From Streptomyces sp. NBC_00358 (GTDB lineage: Bacteria > Actinomycetota > Actinomycetes > Streptomycetales > Streptomycetaceae), in the NCBI RefSeq assembly GCF_036099295.1, contig NZ_CP107976.1:8370001-8434000 (forward strand): a stretch of DNA of 64,000 nucleotides, in the 5' to 3' direction. A model generated the notes under the pieces. The model saw nothing but the letters and a program-made list of their open reading frames with translations. It was not told where the DNA came from and did not search any database. Shown piece after piece: positions 49,104 through 57,902 of this stretch. A program made the translations under genes and the position numbers. Numbering within the stretch: position 1 is the stretch's first letter; each line of letters opens with the position of its first letter.

Positions 49104-49796
49104 TCACACGCTGAGCGCCTCCCGCACCGCCGGTTCGGCGTCCCGGCCGCCGGCTCCGGACGACGTGACCCGGCCCGCCTCCAGGACGTAGTAGCGCTGC
49201 GCGGCCCGCATCGCGAAGCCGACATGCTGCTCGACCAGAAGGACCGACAGGCCTCCCCGGGCGGCCAGCGAGAGAATCGTCTCCTCGATCCCGGCGACCA
49301 CCGAGGGCTGGATGCCCTCGGTCGGCTCGTCGAGGAGCAGCACCCGAGGCTCCGTCACCAGGGCCCGGGCAATGGCCAGTTGCTGACGCTGGCCGCCCGA
49401 GAGCAGGCCCGCACGACGGCCCGACAGGGCGCGCAGCGCCGGGAACAGGTCCAGCGCCTCGGCGGTCGCCTCCTTGCCGCGCCGCCGTCCGTCCGCGACC
49501 AGTCGGAGGTTCTCGGCGGTCGTCAGGTGCGGGAAGACCTGCTGGCCCTGCGGGACGTACGCCATACCGCGGGCCACCCGTTCGTGGGGCTTGCGGCGGG
49601 TGATGTCCTCGCCGTCGAGGCGCACCGAGCCGCTCCGCGGACCGAGCAGCCCGACGGCCGCCCGAAGGAGGGTGCTCTTGCCCGCGCCGTTGTGGCCGAG
49701 CACCGCCGCCACCCCGTTCCTCGGCACCTCGACGGAGACGCCGTGCAGCACGACACTTCGGTGGTACCCGACGTGGACGGTGTCGATCTCCAGCAT
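49104..49796 (-). CDS. urtE: Urea ABC transporter ATP-binding protein UrtE
   Basis: A 230-residue ABC ATPase of the branched-chain-amino-acid (LivF) type. Walker A is GHNGAGKSTLL, the signature LLSGGQRQQLAIARAL, Walker B LLLDEPTEGIQPSVV, with a final His switch in LVEQHVGFAMRAAQRYYVL. Last gene of urtABCDE. ATG overlaps the UrtD stop by one base and has GGAGGCG upstream. The 'TEGIQPSVV' segment is typical of UrtE. Confidence 0.88.
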   Translation of the reverse strand: MLEIDTVHVGYHRSVVLHGVSVEVPRNGVAAVLGHNGAGKSTLLRAAVGLLGPRSGSVRLDGEDITRRKPHERVARGMAYVPQGQQVFPHLTTAENLRLVADGRRRGKEATAEALDLFPALRALSGRRAGLLSGGQRQQLAIARALVTEPRVLLLDEPTEGIQPSVVAGIEETILSLAARGGLSVLLVEQHVGFAMRAAQRYYVLEAGRVTSSGAGGRDAEPAVREALSV

Positions 49797-50599
49797 CACG
49801 CCTCCTGTGCGGCGGTCGGTCCGGGCACGGTCGCGGCGGGGTCCTCGGTGGAGGTGTGCCCGAGATACACCTCCTGGACCCTCGGGTCGGCCTGCACCTC
49901 GGCCACCGTCCCCTCGCTCAGCACCCGGCCCGCGTGCAGCACGCTGACGCTGCGCGCGAAGGACCGCATGAAATCCATGTCGTGCTCGATGACGACGACG
50001 GTCCGCTCCCCGCTGATGCGTTCCAACAGCTCGCCGGTGGCCTGCCGTTCGTCGTGGCTCATGCCCGCGACCGGCTCGTCGAGGAGCAGCAGCCGGACGT
50101 CCCGCACCAGCAGCATGCCGATCTCCAGCCACTGCTTCTGACCGTGCGCGAGCGTCCCGGCCGGACTGTCGGCCAGACCGGTCAGGCCCACCGTCTCCAG
50201 GGCGCGCGCCACGGACTCGGGCACGCCCTTGCGGCGGCGCAGCATCGTCAGCGCGCCCCGCCCGGCGCCCGCCGCGATGTCCAGGTTCTGAAGAACCGTC
50301 AACTCCTCGAAGACCGCGGCCGTCTGGAAGGTCCGGCCGATTCCGGAGCGGGCGATCCGGTGCACACTGCGGCCGAGGACCTCGGCACCGCCGAAGCGCA
50401 CCGATCCCGTGGCCCGCACCAGTCCGGTGACCGCGTCGACCAGGGTCGTCTTGCCCGCGCCGTTCGGGCCGATCAGGAAGCGGACATCCCCCGGCCGCAC
50501 GTCCAGGTCCACCCCGTCGACGGCGGTGAACCCGTCGAAGGCCACCCGCAGCCCGCGGATCTCCAGCGCCTCGGGCGCGTTGTCCGTCCGCTCCGTCAT
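49796..50599 (-). CDS. urtD: Urea ABC transporter ATP-binding protein UrtD
   Basis: A 267-residue ABC ATPase of the LivG type: Walker A GPNGAGKTTLVDAVTG, signature LAHGQKQWLEIGMLL (the unusual 'HGQKQWLEIGM' form is a UrtD mark), Walker B LLLLDEPVAGMSHDE, and VVVIEHDMDFMRSFA. It drives urea uptake together with UrtE and the permeases UrtB and UrtC. ATG overlaps the UrtC stop (ATGA). Confidence 0.9.
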   Translation of the reverse strand: MTERTDNAPEALEIRGLRVAFDGFTAVDGVDLDVRPGDVRFLIGPNGAGKTTLVDAVTGLVRATGSVRFGGAEVLGRSVHRIARSGIGRTFQTAAVFEELTVLQNLDIAAGAGRGALTMLRRRKGVPESVARALETVGLTGLADSPAGTLAHGQKQWLEIGMLLVRDVRLLLLDEPVAGMSHDERQATGELLERISGERTVVVIEHDMDFMRSFARSVSVLHAGRVLSEGTVAEVQADPRVQEVYLGHTSTEDPAATVPGPTAAQEA

Positions 50600-51711
50600 A
50601 CCGTGTCTCCCGCGAGTCCTCGGCCCGCCCGGCGCCGCTTCACGATCACGGCGAGCGAGGCGAGTCCGCCCGGCAGGAACGCCAGGGCGACGACGAACAG
50701 CAGCCCCTGGAAGTAGGTCCAGGCCGCCGGGAACTCCTCCGAGAGGGCCGTCTTCGCCCAGGCGACGCCGATCGCGCCGAGCACCGCGCCCGTGAGGCTG
50801 GCCCGGCCGCCGACCGCGGCGCCGATGACGAGTTCGATGGACGGCACGATGCCGACCAGCGCGGGGGAGATGATGCCGACGGCCGGCACGAACAGCGCAC
50901 CCGCGAGTCCCGCCATGCCCGCCGCGACGACGTACGCCACGAGCTTGACATGGGCGGGGTCGTAGCCGAGGAACCGCACCCGTTCCTCCGAGTCCCGCAC
51001 GGCGACGAGGAGTTCGCCGTAGCGGCTGTGCATCAGCTGACGGGCGAGCGCGATCAGCAGGAGCAGCACTGCGGCGATGACGAAGTACACCATCCGCTGG
51101 TTGACCGGGTCGTTCAGGTCGTAGCCGAAGAAGCCCTGGATGTCGGTCAGTCCGTTGGTGCCACCGGTCGTCGCCTGCTGGCCGACCAGCCAGATCGCGA
51201 AGGCGGCGGCGAGCGCCTGGCTCAGGATCGCGAAGTAGGCGCCCTTGACCCGGCGCCGGAAGATGAACGAGCCCAGGACCGCGGCGACGGCCATCGGCAG
51301 CAGGACGGTCGCGGCGACAGCGAACACGGGATTGGCGAACGGCCGCCACCACCAGGGGAGTTCGGTAGCGGTCCCGTACAACTGCATGAAATCTGGGAGG
51401 TGGCCGGGTCCGGCGTCCGCGATCTTCAGATGCATGGCCATGGCGTAGCCGCCCAGCCCGAAGAACACCCCTTGGCCGAGGGTCAGCAGGCCGCCGCGCC
51501 CCCAGGCCAGACAGATACCGACCGCGACCATGGCCGTGCACAGGTACTTGGCGAGCAGCCCGAGGCGGAAGTCGGAGAGCGCGAGCGGGGCGACGGCGAA
51601 GAGCACGAGCGCGGCCGCGACGAAGCCGGCGGCGGGCCGGGCCGCCGCGAACCGGCCCCGTGCGCGCGGAAGTTGCCCCGCCTTCGGGGCGAGGGGAGTG
51701 GTGGTGGTCAT
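50596..51711 (-). CDS. urtC: Urea ABC transporter permease UrtC
   Basis: A 371-residue integral membrane permease of the LivM type with about ten hydrophobic segments. LGQGVFFGLGGYAMAMHLKI is the early signature, FAILSQALAAAFAIWLVGQQ and the urea-specific NGLTDIQGFFGYDLND follow, and SIELVIGAAVGGRASLTGAV is near the end. ATG chosen for GAGGAG upstream; it overlaps the UrtB stop by four bases. Confidence 0.9.
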   Translation of the reverse strand: MTTTTPLAPKAGQLPRARGRFAAARPAAGFVAAALVLFAVAPLALSDFRLGLLAKYLCTAMVAVGICLAWGRGGLLTLGQGVFFGLGGYAMAMHLKIADAGPGHLPDFMQLYGTATELPWWWRPFANPVFAVAATVLLPMAVAAVLGSFIFRRRVKGAYFAILSQALAAAFAIWLVGQQATTGGTNGLTDIQGFFGYDLNDPVNQRMVYFVIAAVLLLLIALARQLMHSRYGELLVAVRDSEERVRFLGYDPAHVKLVAYVVAAGMAGLAGALFVPAVGIISPALVGIVPSIELVIGAAVGGRASLTGAVLGAIGVAWAKTALSEEFPAAWTYFQGLLFVVALAFLPGGLASLAVIVKRRRAGRGLAGDTV

Positions 51712-52604
51712 ACGAGACTCCTCGCGCGCAGTGTGTACAGGCCCTGCGGCCGCCACTGGAGGAACACGACGATGGCCACGAGGACGAGCACCTTCGCGAC
51801 ACTGACGGTGGTCGAGTACTCCAGGACCGACTGAAGCGCGCCCAGCACGAAGGCGACGATCACGCTGCCCTTGAGCTGTCCGATGCCGCCGACCACGATC
51901 ACCAGGAAGGCGTCGATGATGACGTTGGTGCCCATCGTCGGCCCGATCGGGCCGACCAGCGTCAGCGCGACCCCGGCGATCCCGGCGAGCCCGGAGCCGA
52001 TGAAGAAGGCGGTGCGGTCCACCCGGCCGGTGGAGATGCCGGACACCTCCGCCAGGTCCCGGTTCTGCACCACCGCGCGGATCCGCCGCCCGAGCGGGGT
52101 CAGCCGCAGGGTCAGGGACAGTGCCACGACCGCGGCGACCGCCAGTCCCAGGATGAACAGCCGGCTGTTGGCGAAGGTGAGCGGGTCGTCGCCGCCGATG
52201 ACCGTGATGTGCCCGGTGAGGACATCGGGCGCGCGGGTCTGCACATTCGGCGCACCGAAAATGTCACGGGCGAGTTGCTGAAGCATCAGCGAGACACCCC
52301 AAGTGACGAGAAGGGTGTCGAGGGGACGGAGGTAAAGGCGGCGAATCAACAGCCATTCCAGCAGCGCCCCGAGCGCCCCCGACACAAGGAATGCGACGGG
52401 CAGAGCGACGATGAGTGACATTCCCGCGCCGGAAATGGACTTCTGCAGTACGTACGTGGTGTAGGCGCCGGCCATGATGAACTCGCCGTGGGCCATGTTG
52501 ATGACATTCATCTGGCCGAAGGTGAGCGAGAGGCCGAGCGCGATGAGGAGCAGGACGGCACCGATACTGACGCCGGTGAACAACTGCCCGAGGATCACGG
52601 TCAT
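51708..52604 (-). CDS. urtB: Urea ABC transporter permease UrtB
   Basis: A 298-residue permease of the LivH type with eight or so hydrophobic segments. FGQMNVINMAHGEFIMAGAY near residue 30 is the family signature, and GVSLMLQQLARDIFGAPNVQ and GGIGQLKGSVIVAFVLGALQ are further landmarks. It forms the membrane channel with UrtC. Separated from urtA by 61 bases that hold a perfect palindrome. Confidence 0.9.
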   Translation of the reverse strand: MTVILGQLFTGVSIGAVLLLIALGLSLTFGQMNVINMAHGEFIMAGAYTTYVLQKSISGAGMSLIVALPVAFLVSGALGALLEWLLIRRLYLRPLDTLLVTWGVSLMLQQLARDIFGAPNVQTRAPDVLTGHITVIGGDDPLTFANSRLFILGLAVAAVVALSLTLRLTPLGRRIRAVVQNRDLAEVSGISTGRVDRTAFFIGSGLAGIAGVALTLVGPIGPTMGTNVIIDAFLVIVVGGIGQLKGSVIVAFVLGALQSVLEYSTTVSVAKVLVLVAIVVFLQWRPQGLYTLRARSLV

Positions 52605-52629
52605 ACGGCGGCTCCGGGGAGTCGGGACA

Positions 52630-52653
52630 CGGGGCCTGTGCGCACAGGCCCCG
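52630..52653 (-). terminator. Intercistronic palindrome between urtA and urtB
   Basis: A perfect 24-base palindrome (GGGGCCTGTG arm and complement, no loop bases left unpaired in DNA). Located after the urtA stop codon. Such hairpins commonly cause partial termination or protect the upstream mRNA, so that binding protein is made in excess over permease. Confidence 0.6.
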
Positions 52654-52665
52654 CGCGACGGGTGG

Positions 52666-53922
52666 TCAGGAGAGGCCGGAGGCCCAGGCGTAACCCTTCA
52701 GGTAGGGGTCCGGCTTGATCGGCTTGCCGGAGTCCCAGACCTGCTTGATCAGCCCGTCGGAGCCGATCCTGCCGATACGGGCGGTCTTGTAGATGTGCTG
52801 GGTCGCGCCGTCCACGGTGACCTTGCCCTCGGGCGCGTCGAAGGTGATGCCGTCGGAGGCAGCCTTGACCTTCTCGGGGTCGAAGGACTTCGCCTTCTCG
52901 ACCATCGCCTTCCAGAGGTAGACCGAGGTGTACGCGGCCTCCATCGGGTCACTGGTCGGCTTGTCCTGGCCGTACTTGGCCTTGTACGCCTTCACGAACT
53001 TGGTGTTCGCGGCGCCCGGGGTGGTCTGGTAGTAGTTCCAGGCCGTCAACTGGCCGGCCAGGTACTGCGCCCCGATCGACTTGACCTCCTCCTCGGCGAT
53101 CGACACCGAGACCACCGGCATGCTCTTGGCGGTGAGTCCGGCGGACTTGTACTCCTTGAAGAACGCCACGTTCGAGTCGCCGTTGAGGGTGTTGAAGACC
53201 GCGTCCGCCTTCGAGGCCTTCACCTTGTTGGCGATCGTGCCGAACTCCGTGGAGCCGAGGGGCGCGTAGTCCTCGCCGAGCACCGTCATGCCGTTGGCCT
53301 TCGCGTACGCCTTGATCTCCTTGTTGGCGGTGCGCGGGAAGACGTAGTCGCTGCCGACCAGGTAGATCCGCTTCTTGCCCTGGGACTTGAGGTAGTCCAG
53401 ACCGGGGACGATCTGCTGGTTGGTGGTGGCGCCGGTGTAGAAGATGTACGGCGACTCCTCAAGCCCCTCGTACTGCACGGGATAGAAGAGCAGCGACTTG
53501 TTCTTCTCGAAGACCGGCTTGACGGCCTTTCGGCTGGCGGAGGTCCAGCAGCCGAAGGTGGCCGCGACCCGGTCCTCCCGGATCAGCTTGCTCGCCTTCT
53601 CGGCGAACGTGGGCCAGTCGGAGGCACCGTCCTCGCTGATCGGCTCGATCCGCTTGCCGAGCACTCCGCCCGAGGCGTTGATCTCGCCGATGGCCAGTTT
53701 CAGGGAGTCGCGTACGGTCACCTCGCTGATGGCCATCGTGCCCGACAGCGAGTTGAGCAGGCCCACCTTGACGGTGTCGCCGCTCACGTCCGCCTTCGCG
53801 GCCTTGTCGGACGTGCCGCCCGCGTCGGTCTTGGCGCCGCACGCGGAGAGCGCGACGACGGTCGCGAGCACGGCGGCACCGGCTGCGATCCGGCGTCGGA
53901 GAATTCGGGAACCGCTGGACAA
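52666..53922 (-). CDS. urtA: Urea ABC transporter substrate-binding lipoprotein UrtA
   Basis: A 418-residue lipoprotein: signal peptide with lipobox VVALSACG, then the periplasmic-binding fold (VKVGLLNSLSGTMAISEVTV; ATFGCWTSASRKAVKPVFEK; LLFYPVQYEGLEESPYIFYT). 'PVQYEG' and 'GCWTSASRK' are UrtA marks. It captures urea outside the membrane. TTG start at 53922 chosen because GAGGGGG lies just upstream; another TTG 30 bases earlier is immediately adjacent to AGGAGG and so poorly spaced. A GlnR-like box lies about 70-90 bases upstream. Confidence 0.9.
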   Translation of the reverse strand: MSSGSRILRRRIAAGAAVLATVVALSACGAKTDAGGTSDKAAKADVSGDTVKVGLLNSLSGTMAISEVTVRDSLKLAIGEINASGGVLGKRIEPISEDGASDWPTFAEKASKLIREDRVAATFGCWTSASRKAVKPVFEKNKSLLFYPVQYEGLEESPYIFYTGATTNQQIVPGLDYLKSQGKKRIYLVGSDYVFPRTANKEIKAYAKANGMTVLGEDYAPLGSTEFGTIANKVKASKADAVFNTLNGDSNVAFFKEYKSAGLTAKSMPVVSVSIAEEEVKSIGAQYLAGQLTAWNYYQTTPGAANTKFVKAYKAKYGQDKPTSDPMEAAYTSVYLWKAMVEKAKSFDPEKVKAASDGITFDAPEGKVTVDGATQHIYKTARIGRIGSDGLIKQVWDSGKPIKPDPYLKGYAWASGLS

Positions 53923-53988
53923 TAGAACCCCCTCGGGCTGTGGAGGAGACAACCTCCTGAAGTGCGGTCCACAGCCTCAAGTCGACCT

Positions 53989-54015
53989 GTTTCCATGGTG
54001 TTTCACCGTACTTTC
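53989..54015 (-). promoter_or_regulatory. GlnR-type box upstream of urtA
   Basis: Reading the minus strand: GAAAG-N6-GAAAC-N6-GAAAC, three half-sites with exact 11-base spacing. GlnR sites follow the pattern GTnAC-N6-GAAAC repeated. Position, 67-93 bases before the urtA start, fits activation under nitrogen limitation, as known for urea genes of Streptomyces. Confidence 0.6.
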
Positions 54016-55013
54016 CCGGCCGTATCTTCCCGCTCTCACGAAGCGTTCGGGGGCGCTCGACAGGGCGGCGGAAAATGCCCGGAGCGGAATTCGGCATCCG
54101 AATTCCTGATACGTCCGAGACATTTCGATTTCTCGGACCGTCCGGCGTTCGGACGTGGAAATCGAGGGTGTCCTGGTCGGCCGGGATCGCGCCGGGCGGG
54201 GTCTTGGCATCCTCGGTATCCTCGAAGGGATCACCGTCATGGCCGTGCGCGAGCACCCCCGTCGGCGGACCGGGTTCCGTCCTCCGCCGCGGGGCGTAAC
54301 GAGAACTCCACCGGCGCCGGAGGCCGTGACCGCCTCGGTCACGGCGGCCGGTCCGTGCGTGCACGGGCCGCGTACCCCCACGGGTTCGTGCTCGTGCTCG
54401 GGAGGGCCCCTTTCCACCAGAGGTTCGGGTTCGGTCATGCCACATCTTCGGTGCGGTCGCCCGAGGTCGGTCGGCCTCCGAGGTCGGCCTGCCCCCGATC
54501 CGCCTGCCCGCGATCGGACTCTCCGCGATCGTGCTGTCCGCCGTCGGGCTGTCCGGTCTCGGGCCGGACCTGATCGGCGGTATCACGCTGCGAAAGTCCA
54601 CGGTTGCGGGCACCGTGATGACAGGGCCGATGGGGGCGTCGAATGGCCGCCCGCCCGGCGGCTGTCCACCGGCTCGCCGGGCGTGCCGGGCGTGCCGGTC
54701 GACCCGTTCGTCGACCACGACCGCGTCCACGCCGCCGTCCTGACCGTCCTCGTACCGGAGTCCGCCGGGGACGCCCGGGTGTCGGCGGGCTCCGGGCCGA
54801 GCTTCCGGTCGTGCGCACCGGCCACCGGCCGCGCCGACCGAAGACGGAGGCGGAGACGGGACCCGTGCCGCGGGGCCCCGCGGCACGCCCGCGCGGCCGG
54901 CGTTGGGCCGAACGGCCCCCACCGGGGACCTGCGGCCCCTGCCGCACCCGACCGCTTCGGCACGACGCTGGAACCTGATCCCGCTCGGACCCCCGATCCA
55001 GGAGGTGGGCACC
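54016..55013. other. 1-kb region without a supported gene
   Basis: No frame here has convincing codon use, start and homology. It starts with an A+T-richer stretch carrying three consecutive inverted repeats (listed separately). A hairpin GCCGTGACCG-CCT-complement lies at 54323-54345. From 54460 to 54570 degenerate 15-base repeats occur (variants of GATCGGACTCTCCGC). The plus-strand frame around 54640-54900 can be read as VDPFVDHDRVHAAVLTVLVP followed by arginine-rich sequence, possibly a decayed gene. Just before the stress-protein gene, GGGAC-N4-GGCCC at 54925-54938 resembles a DevR/OsdR site with one mismatch. Confidence 0.5.
54086..54155. repeat. Run of three perfect inverted repeats
   Basis: GGAATTCGG-CAT-CCGAATTCC (54086-54106), GTCCGAGA-N10-TCTCGGAC (54113-54138) and CGTCCG-GCGTT-CGGACG (54139-54155) follow each other within 70 bases. 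They lie upstream of urtA in locally A+T-richer DNA. They could be operators or the hairpins of a small RNA. Confidence 0.6.
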
Positions 55014-55919
55014 ATGTCCCGCACTGTCACCGTAGGCCTCGACGGTTCTCCCGAGAGTCTCGCCGCCGCCGAGTGGGCCACTCGCGAGGCGCGACTGCGC
55101 GCCCTGCCGGTCACGCTGGTCAACGTATGGGAACCGGCCCCGGACCCCATGGCGCAGGCGCCGCTGTTCGGCGCCGAGACCCAGCAGCACTGGAGCGAGC
55201 GGATCCCGCGCGAAGCGGCCGAAGGCCTGCGGGCGCGCCACCCGGGAGTCGAGATCACCACCGAACAGCGGACCGGCCGGCCCGCGGAGGTGCTGCTCAA
55301 GGCCGCGGACGACGCCGAACTCCTGGTCCTCGGCACCCGTGGGCTCAGCGGCGTGGGCGGTTTCATGATCGGCTCCGCGGGCCTGGCCGTGGCGGCCCAC
55401 GCGGGTCGTCCCGTCGTGTTCGTACGCGCCGGGGAACAGGCGTCGGACGAGCACCTGGAGGATCCGTCGGGCATCCCGTCCGCCGCGGCACCCTTCCGTC
55501 CCGTCGTGCTCGGACTCGACACCGGCGGACCGGACGACACGCTGATCGGCTTCGCCTTCGAGGCCGCGCTCCTGCGCGCCACGGCGCTGCGGGTCGTGCA
55601 CGCCTGGAACGAGCCGCCCTACATCGCGTACGGGCTGCCCCCCGACATCAAGATGGACGTCCGGCTGGCCGCCCAGGACGCCGCGTCCATGACGGAGGCA
55701 CTGCGGCCCTGGCGCGAGAAGTTCCCGGACGTGGAGATCGTCGAGGACTCCCTGTCAGGAAAGGCGGCCAATCACCTGGTGGACGCCTCCCGCGAGGCCT
55801 CGCTCGTCGTCGTGGGCCGCCGCGTCCGCCGTGCCGCGCTCGGCGCCCACATCGGCCCCGTCACGCACGCCGTACTGCACCACTCCACCGCCCCCGTCGC
55901 CGTCGTACCGCACCCCTGA
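55014..55919 (+). CDS. Universal stress protein, tandem Usp domains
   Basis: A 301-residue protein with two Usp domains. Domain one (VTVGLDGSPESLAAAEWATR to VVFVRAG, about 4-141) carries the ATP-type motif GTRGLSGVGGFMIGSAG; domain two (VVLGLDTGGPDDTLIGFAFE to VAVVPHP, about 163-301) has GRRVRRAALGAHIGPVTH, a weaker motif. Such tandem Usp proteins are typical of actinobacterial hypoxia/dormancy regulons. ATG with CAGGAGGTG upstream. Followed closely by alcohol dehydrogenase and a second Usp gene. Confidence 0.88.
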   Translation: MSRTVTVGLDGSPESLAAAEWATREARLRALPVTLVNVWEPAPDPMAQAPLFGAETQQHWSERIPREAAEGLRARHPGVEITTEQRTGRPAEVLLKAADDAELLVLGTRGLSGVGGFMIGSAGLAVAAHAGRPVVFVRAGEQASDEHLEDPSGIPSAAAPFRPVVLGLDTGGPDDTLIGFAFEAALLRATALRVVHAWNEPPYIAYGLPPDIKMDVRLAAQDAASMTEALRPWREKFPDVEIVEDSLSGKAANHLVDASREASLVVVGRRVRRAALGAHIGPVTHAVLHHSTAPVAVVPHP

Positions 55920-55982
55920 TCACCACGGGCCACCCCTCGGTCTCCGGCTGTTCGCGGCCGTTCGCGCAAGGAGAGTCATCCC

Positions 55983-57005
55983 ATGAAAGCAGCAGTCGTC
56001 CGAGCGTTCGGTGAGCCGCTGGTCATCGAGGAGCGTCCGGACCCCGAGCCCGGCCCCGGCCAGGTCCGTATCCGGGTGGAGGCCTCGGGGCTGTGCCACA
56101 CCGACATCCACGCCGCCAACGGCGACTGGCCGGTCAAGCCGAGCCCGCCGTTCGTTCCCGGACACGAGGGCGTCGGCCTGGTCGAGGCGCTGGGAGAGGG
56201 CGTCACCCATCTCGTGCTGGGGCAGCGGGTCGCCGTGCCCTGGCTGGGCAGCGCCTGCGGCCGGTGCGAGCACTGCCTCTCCGGCTGGGAGACGCTCTGC
56301 GAGCAGCAGATCAACACCGGATACGGGTGCGACGGCGGCTACGCCGAGAAGATGCTGGCCCGGGCCGACTTCGCCCAGCCGGTGCCCGACGGGATCTCCC
56401 CGCTGGACGCGGCCCCGCTCACCTGCGCCGGGGTGACCACGTACAAGGCACTGAAGGTCGCCGACGTCCGGCCGAGCCAGCTCGTCGCGATCTCCGGGGT
56501 GGGTGGACTCGGGCACCTGGGCCTGCAGTACGCGAAGATCGCCGGGGCTACCGTGGCGGCCATCGACGTCACCGACGACAAACTCGAACTCGCCGCGGAA
56601 CTCGGCGCCGACATCGTCATCGACGCCCGCAAGGAGGACCCGGGCGAGGTGCTCAAGAGCCACGGCGGCGCGCATGTCGCGCTGGCTCTGGCGGTGAACG
56701 AGGACGCCTTCTCCGCGGTGTACAGGGGACTTCGGCGCGGCGGGAAACTCGTCATGGTCGCCATGCCGGCGCACGGCACGATCCAGGTCCCCATCTTCGA
56801 GACCGTCCTGAACGGCACCTCCGTGATCGGTTCCATCGTCGGTACCCGGCAGGACCTCGCGGAGGTGTTCGACCTGCACGCCGCCGGCCGGACGCGGGTG
56901 ATCCGCGAGTCCCGGCCGCTCGCCTCCGTCAACGAGTCCATCGACGAGGTGCTGCACGGCCGGATCCAGGCCCGGATCGTCTTCGACTTCGGCGAAGCGG
57001 GCTGA
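55983..57005 (+). CDS. Zinc-dependent alcohol dehydrogenase, AdhP type
   Basis: A 340-residue medium-chain dehydrogenase interconverting primary alcohols and aldehydes with NAD(H). Catalytic zinc ligands are in GLCHTDIHAANGDWP (Cys near 37) and PGHEGVG (His near 59). The four structural-zinc cysteines are in CGRCEHCLSGWETLC, and the cofactor motif is GVGGLGHLGLQYAK. Placed between two Usp genes, as in stress/dormancy clusters of Streptomyces, it may regenerate NAD when oxygen is low. ATG with AAGGAGAG upstream. Confidence 0.9.
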   Translation: MKAAVVRAFGEPLVIEERPDPEPGPGQVRIRVEASGLCHTDIHAANGDWPVKPSPPFVPGHEGVGLVEALGEGVTHLVLGQRVAVPWLGSACGRCEHCLSGWETLCEQQINTGYGCDGGYAEKMLARADFAQPVPDGISPLDAAPLTCAGVTTYKALKVADVRPSQLVAISGVGGLGHLGLQYAKIAGATVAAIDVTDDKLELAAELGADIVIDARKEDPGEVLKSHGGAHVALALAVNEDAFSAVYRGLRRGGKLVMVAMPAHGTIQVPIFETVLNGTSVIGSIVGTRQDLAEVFDLHAAGRTRVIRESRPLASVNESIDEVLHGRIQARIVFDFGEAG

Positions 57006-57010
57006 CCGCC

Positions 57011-57897
57011 GTGCATCTGCCGCTCGTCGTGGGCGTCGACGGGTCCGAGCCCGGCATGCGCGCCGTGGACTGGGCCACGGACGAGGCCGCCCTGCGCGGT
57101 CTGCCGCTGCGCCTGGTGTACGCCTCGCTCTGGGAGCGCTACGAGGGCGCGTCCCTCGCCGAGGGGCTGGACAGGTCCACCGAGCAGGTCATGGCCGACA
57201 CCGTCGTGGAGGCCGCCGCCGAGCGGGCCCGCCGTCGCGACGCCGGGGTACGGGTGACCACCGAGGTGATGCCCGACGACGCGGTGAGCGCGCTGCTCAG
57301 GGAGGGCCTGAACGCCACCGCGCTGGTGCTCGGGTCGCGGGGCCGGAGCGGCATCGCCGAAATGCTCCTCGGGTCGGTGAGCCTCACGGTCGCCGCCCGC
57401 GCCCACTGTCCGGTGATCGTGCTGCGCGGCAGCCACGACAACCAGGGCGGGACCGGCCGCCGCGGGCCCGTCGTCCTCGGCGTCGGCGATCCCTCGCACG
57501 GATCGGCGGCCGCCGTCTCGCCTTCCGCGAGGCCGCCGAACGCGGGGTCCCGCTGGAAGCCGTACGGGCCTGGCGGTGGCCTTCCCGTGAGACGGCCGGT
57601 CACCCGCCCGCGGCGGGCGAGCCCGCCCGGCCGCACGAGCGGGAGGCAGTGGAGATTCTGGACAAGGCGCTGCACGGCGCGGCGGCGGAGTTCCCGGCCG
57701 TGGTCGTGCACCGGAGCACGACCGAGGGGACCGCCCGCACGGCACTGCTGGACGCCTCCGCCGACGCCGGTCTGCTCGTCGTCGGGGTCCGCCAGCACGA
57801 CAGCCACGGGCACATCGGGATGCAGCTCGGCCGGGTCGCCCACGCCGTCCTGCACCACGCGTCCTGTCCCGTCGCCGTCGTACCCCTACGGGTATGA
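57011..57897 (+). pseudogene. Universal stress protein gene with a single-base frameshift
   Basis: The first Usp domain reads from a GTG (VHLPLVVGVDGSEPGMRAVD) through GSRGRSGIAEMLLGSVSLTV to VVLGVGDPSHGSAA. Then the frame is lost. From about 57508 the next frame continues with RLAFREAAERGVPLEAVRAW, then EAVEILDKALHGAAAEF and VGVRQHDSHGHIGMQLGRVA, ending PVAVVPLRV. The span of 887 bases is one short of 296 codons, as expected for one deleted base near 57507-57514 (GCGGCCGCCGTCTCG). Either a real mutation leaving a one-domain protein, or a sequencing error. Confidence 0.8.
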
Positions 57898-57902
57898 GCG
57901 CC

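Noticed and set aside
53977..54438. Possible 153-residue minus-strand gene before urtA
   Set aside because: No family match, no good ribosome site, and it would run through the GlnR-like box and the three inverted repeats; codon use falls off after the first third.
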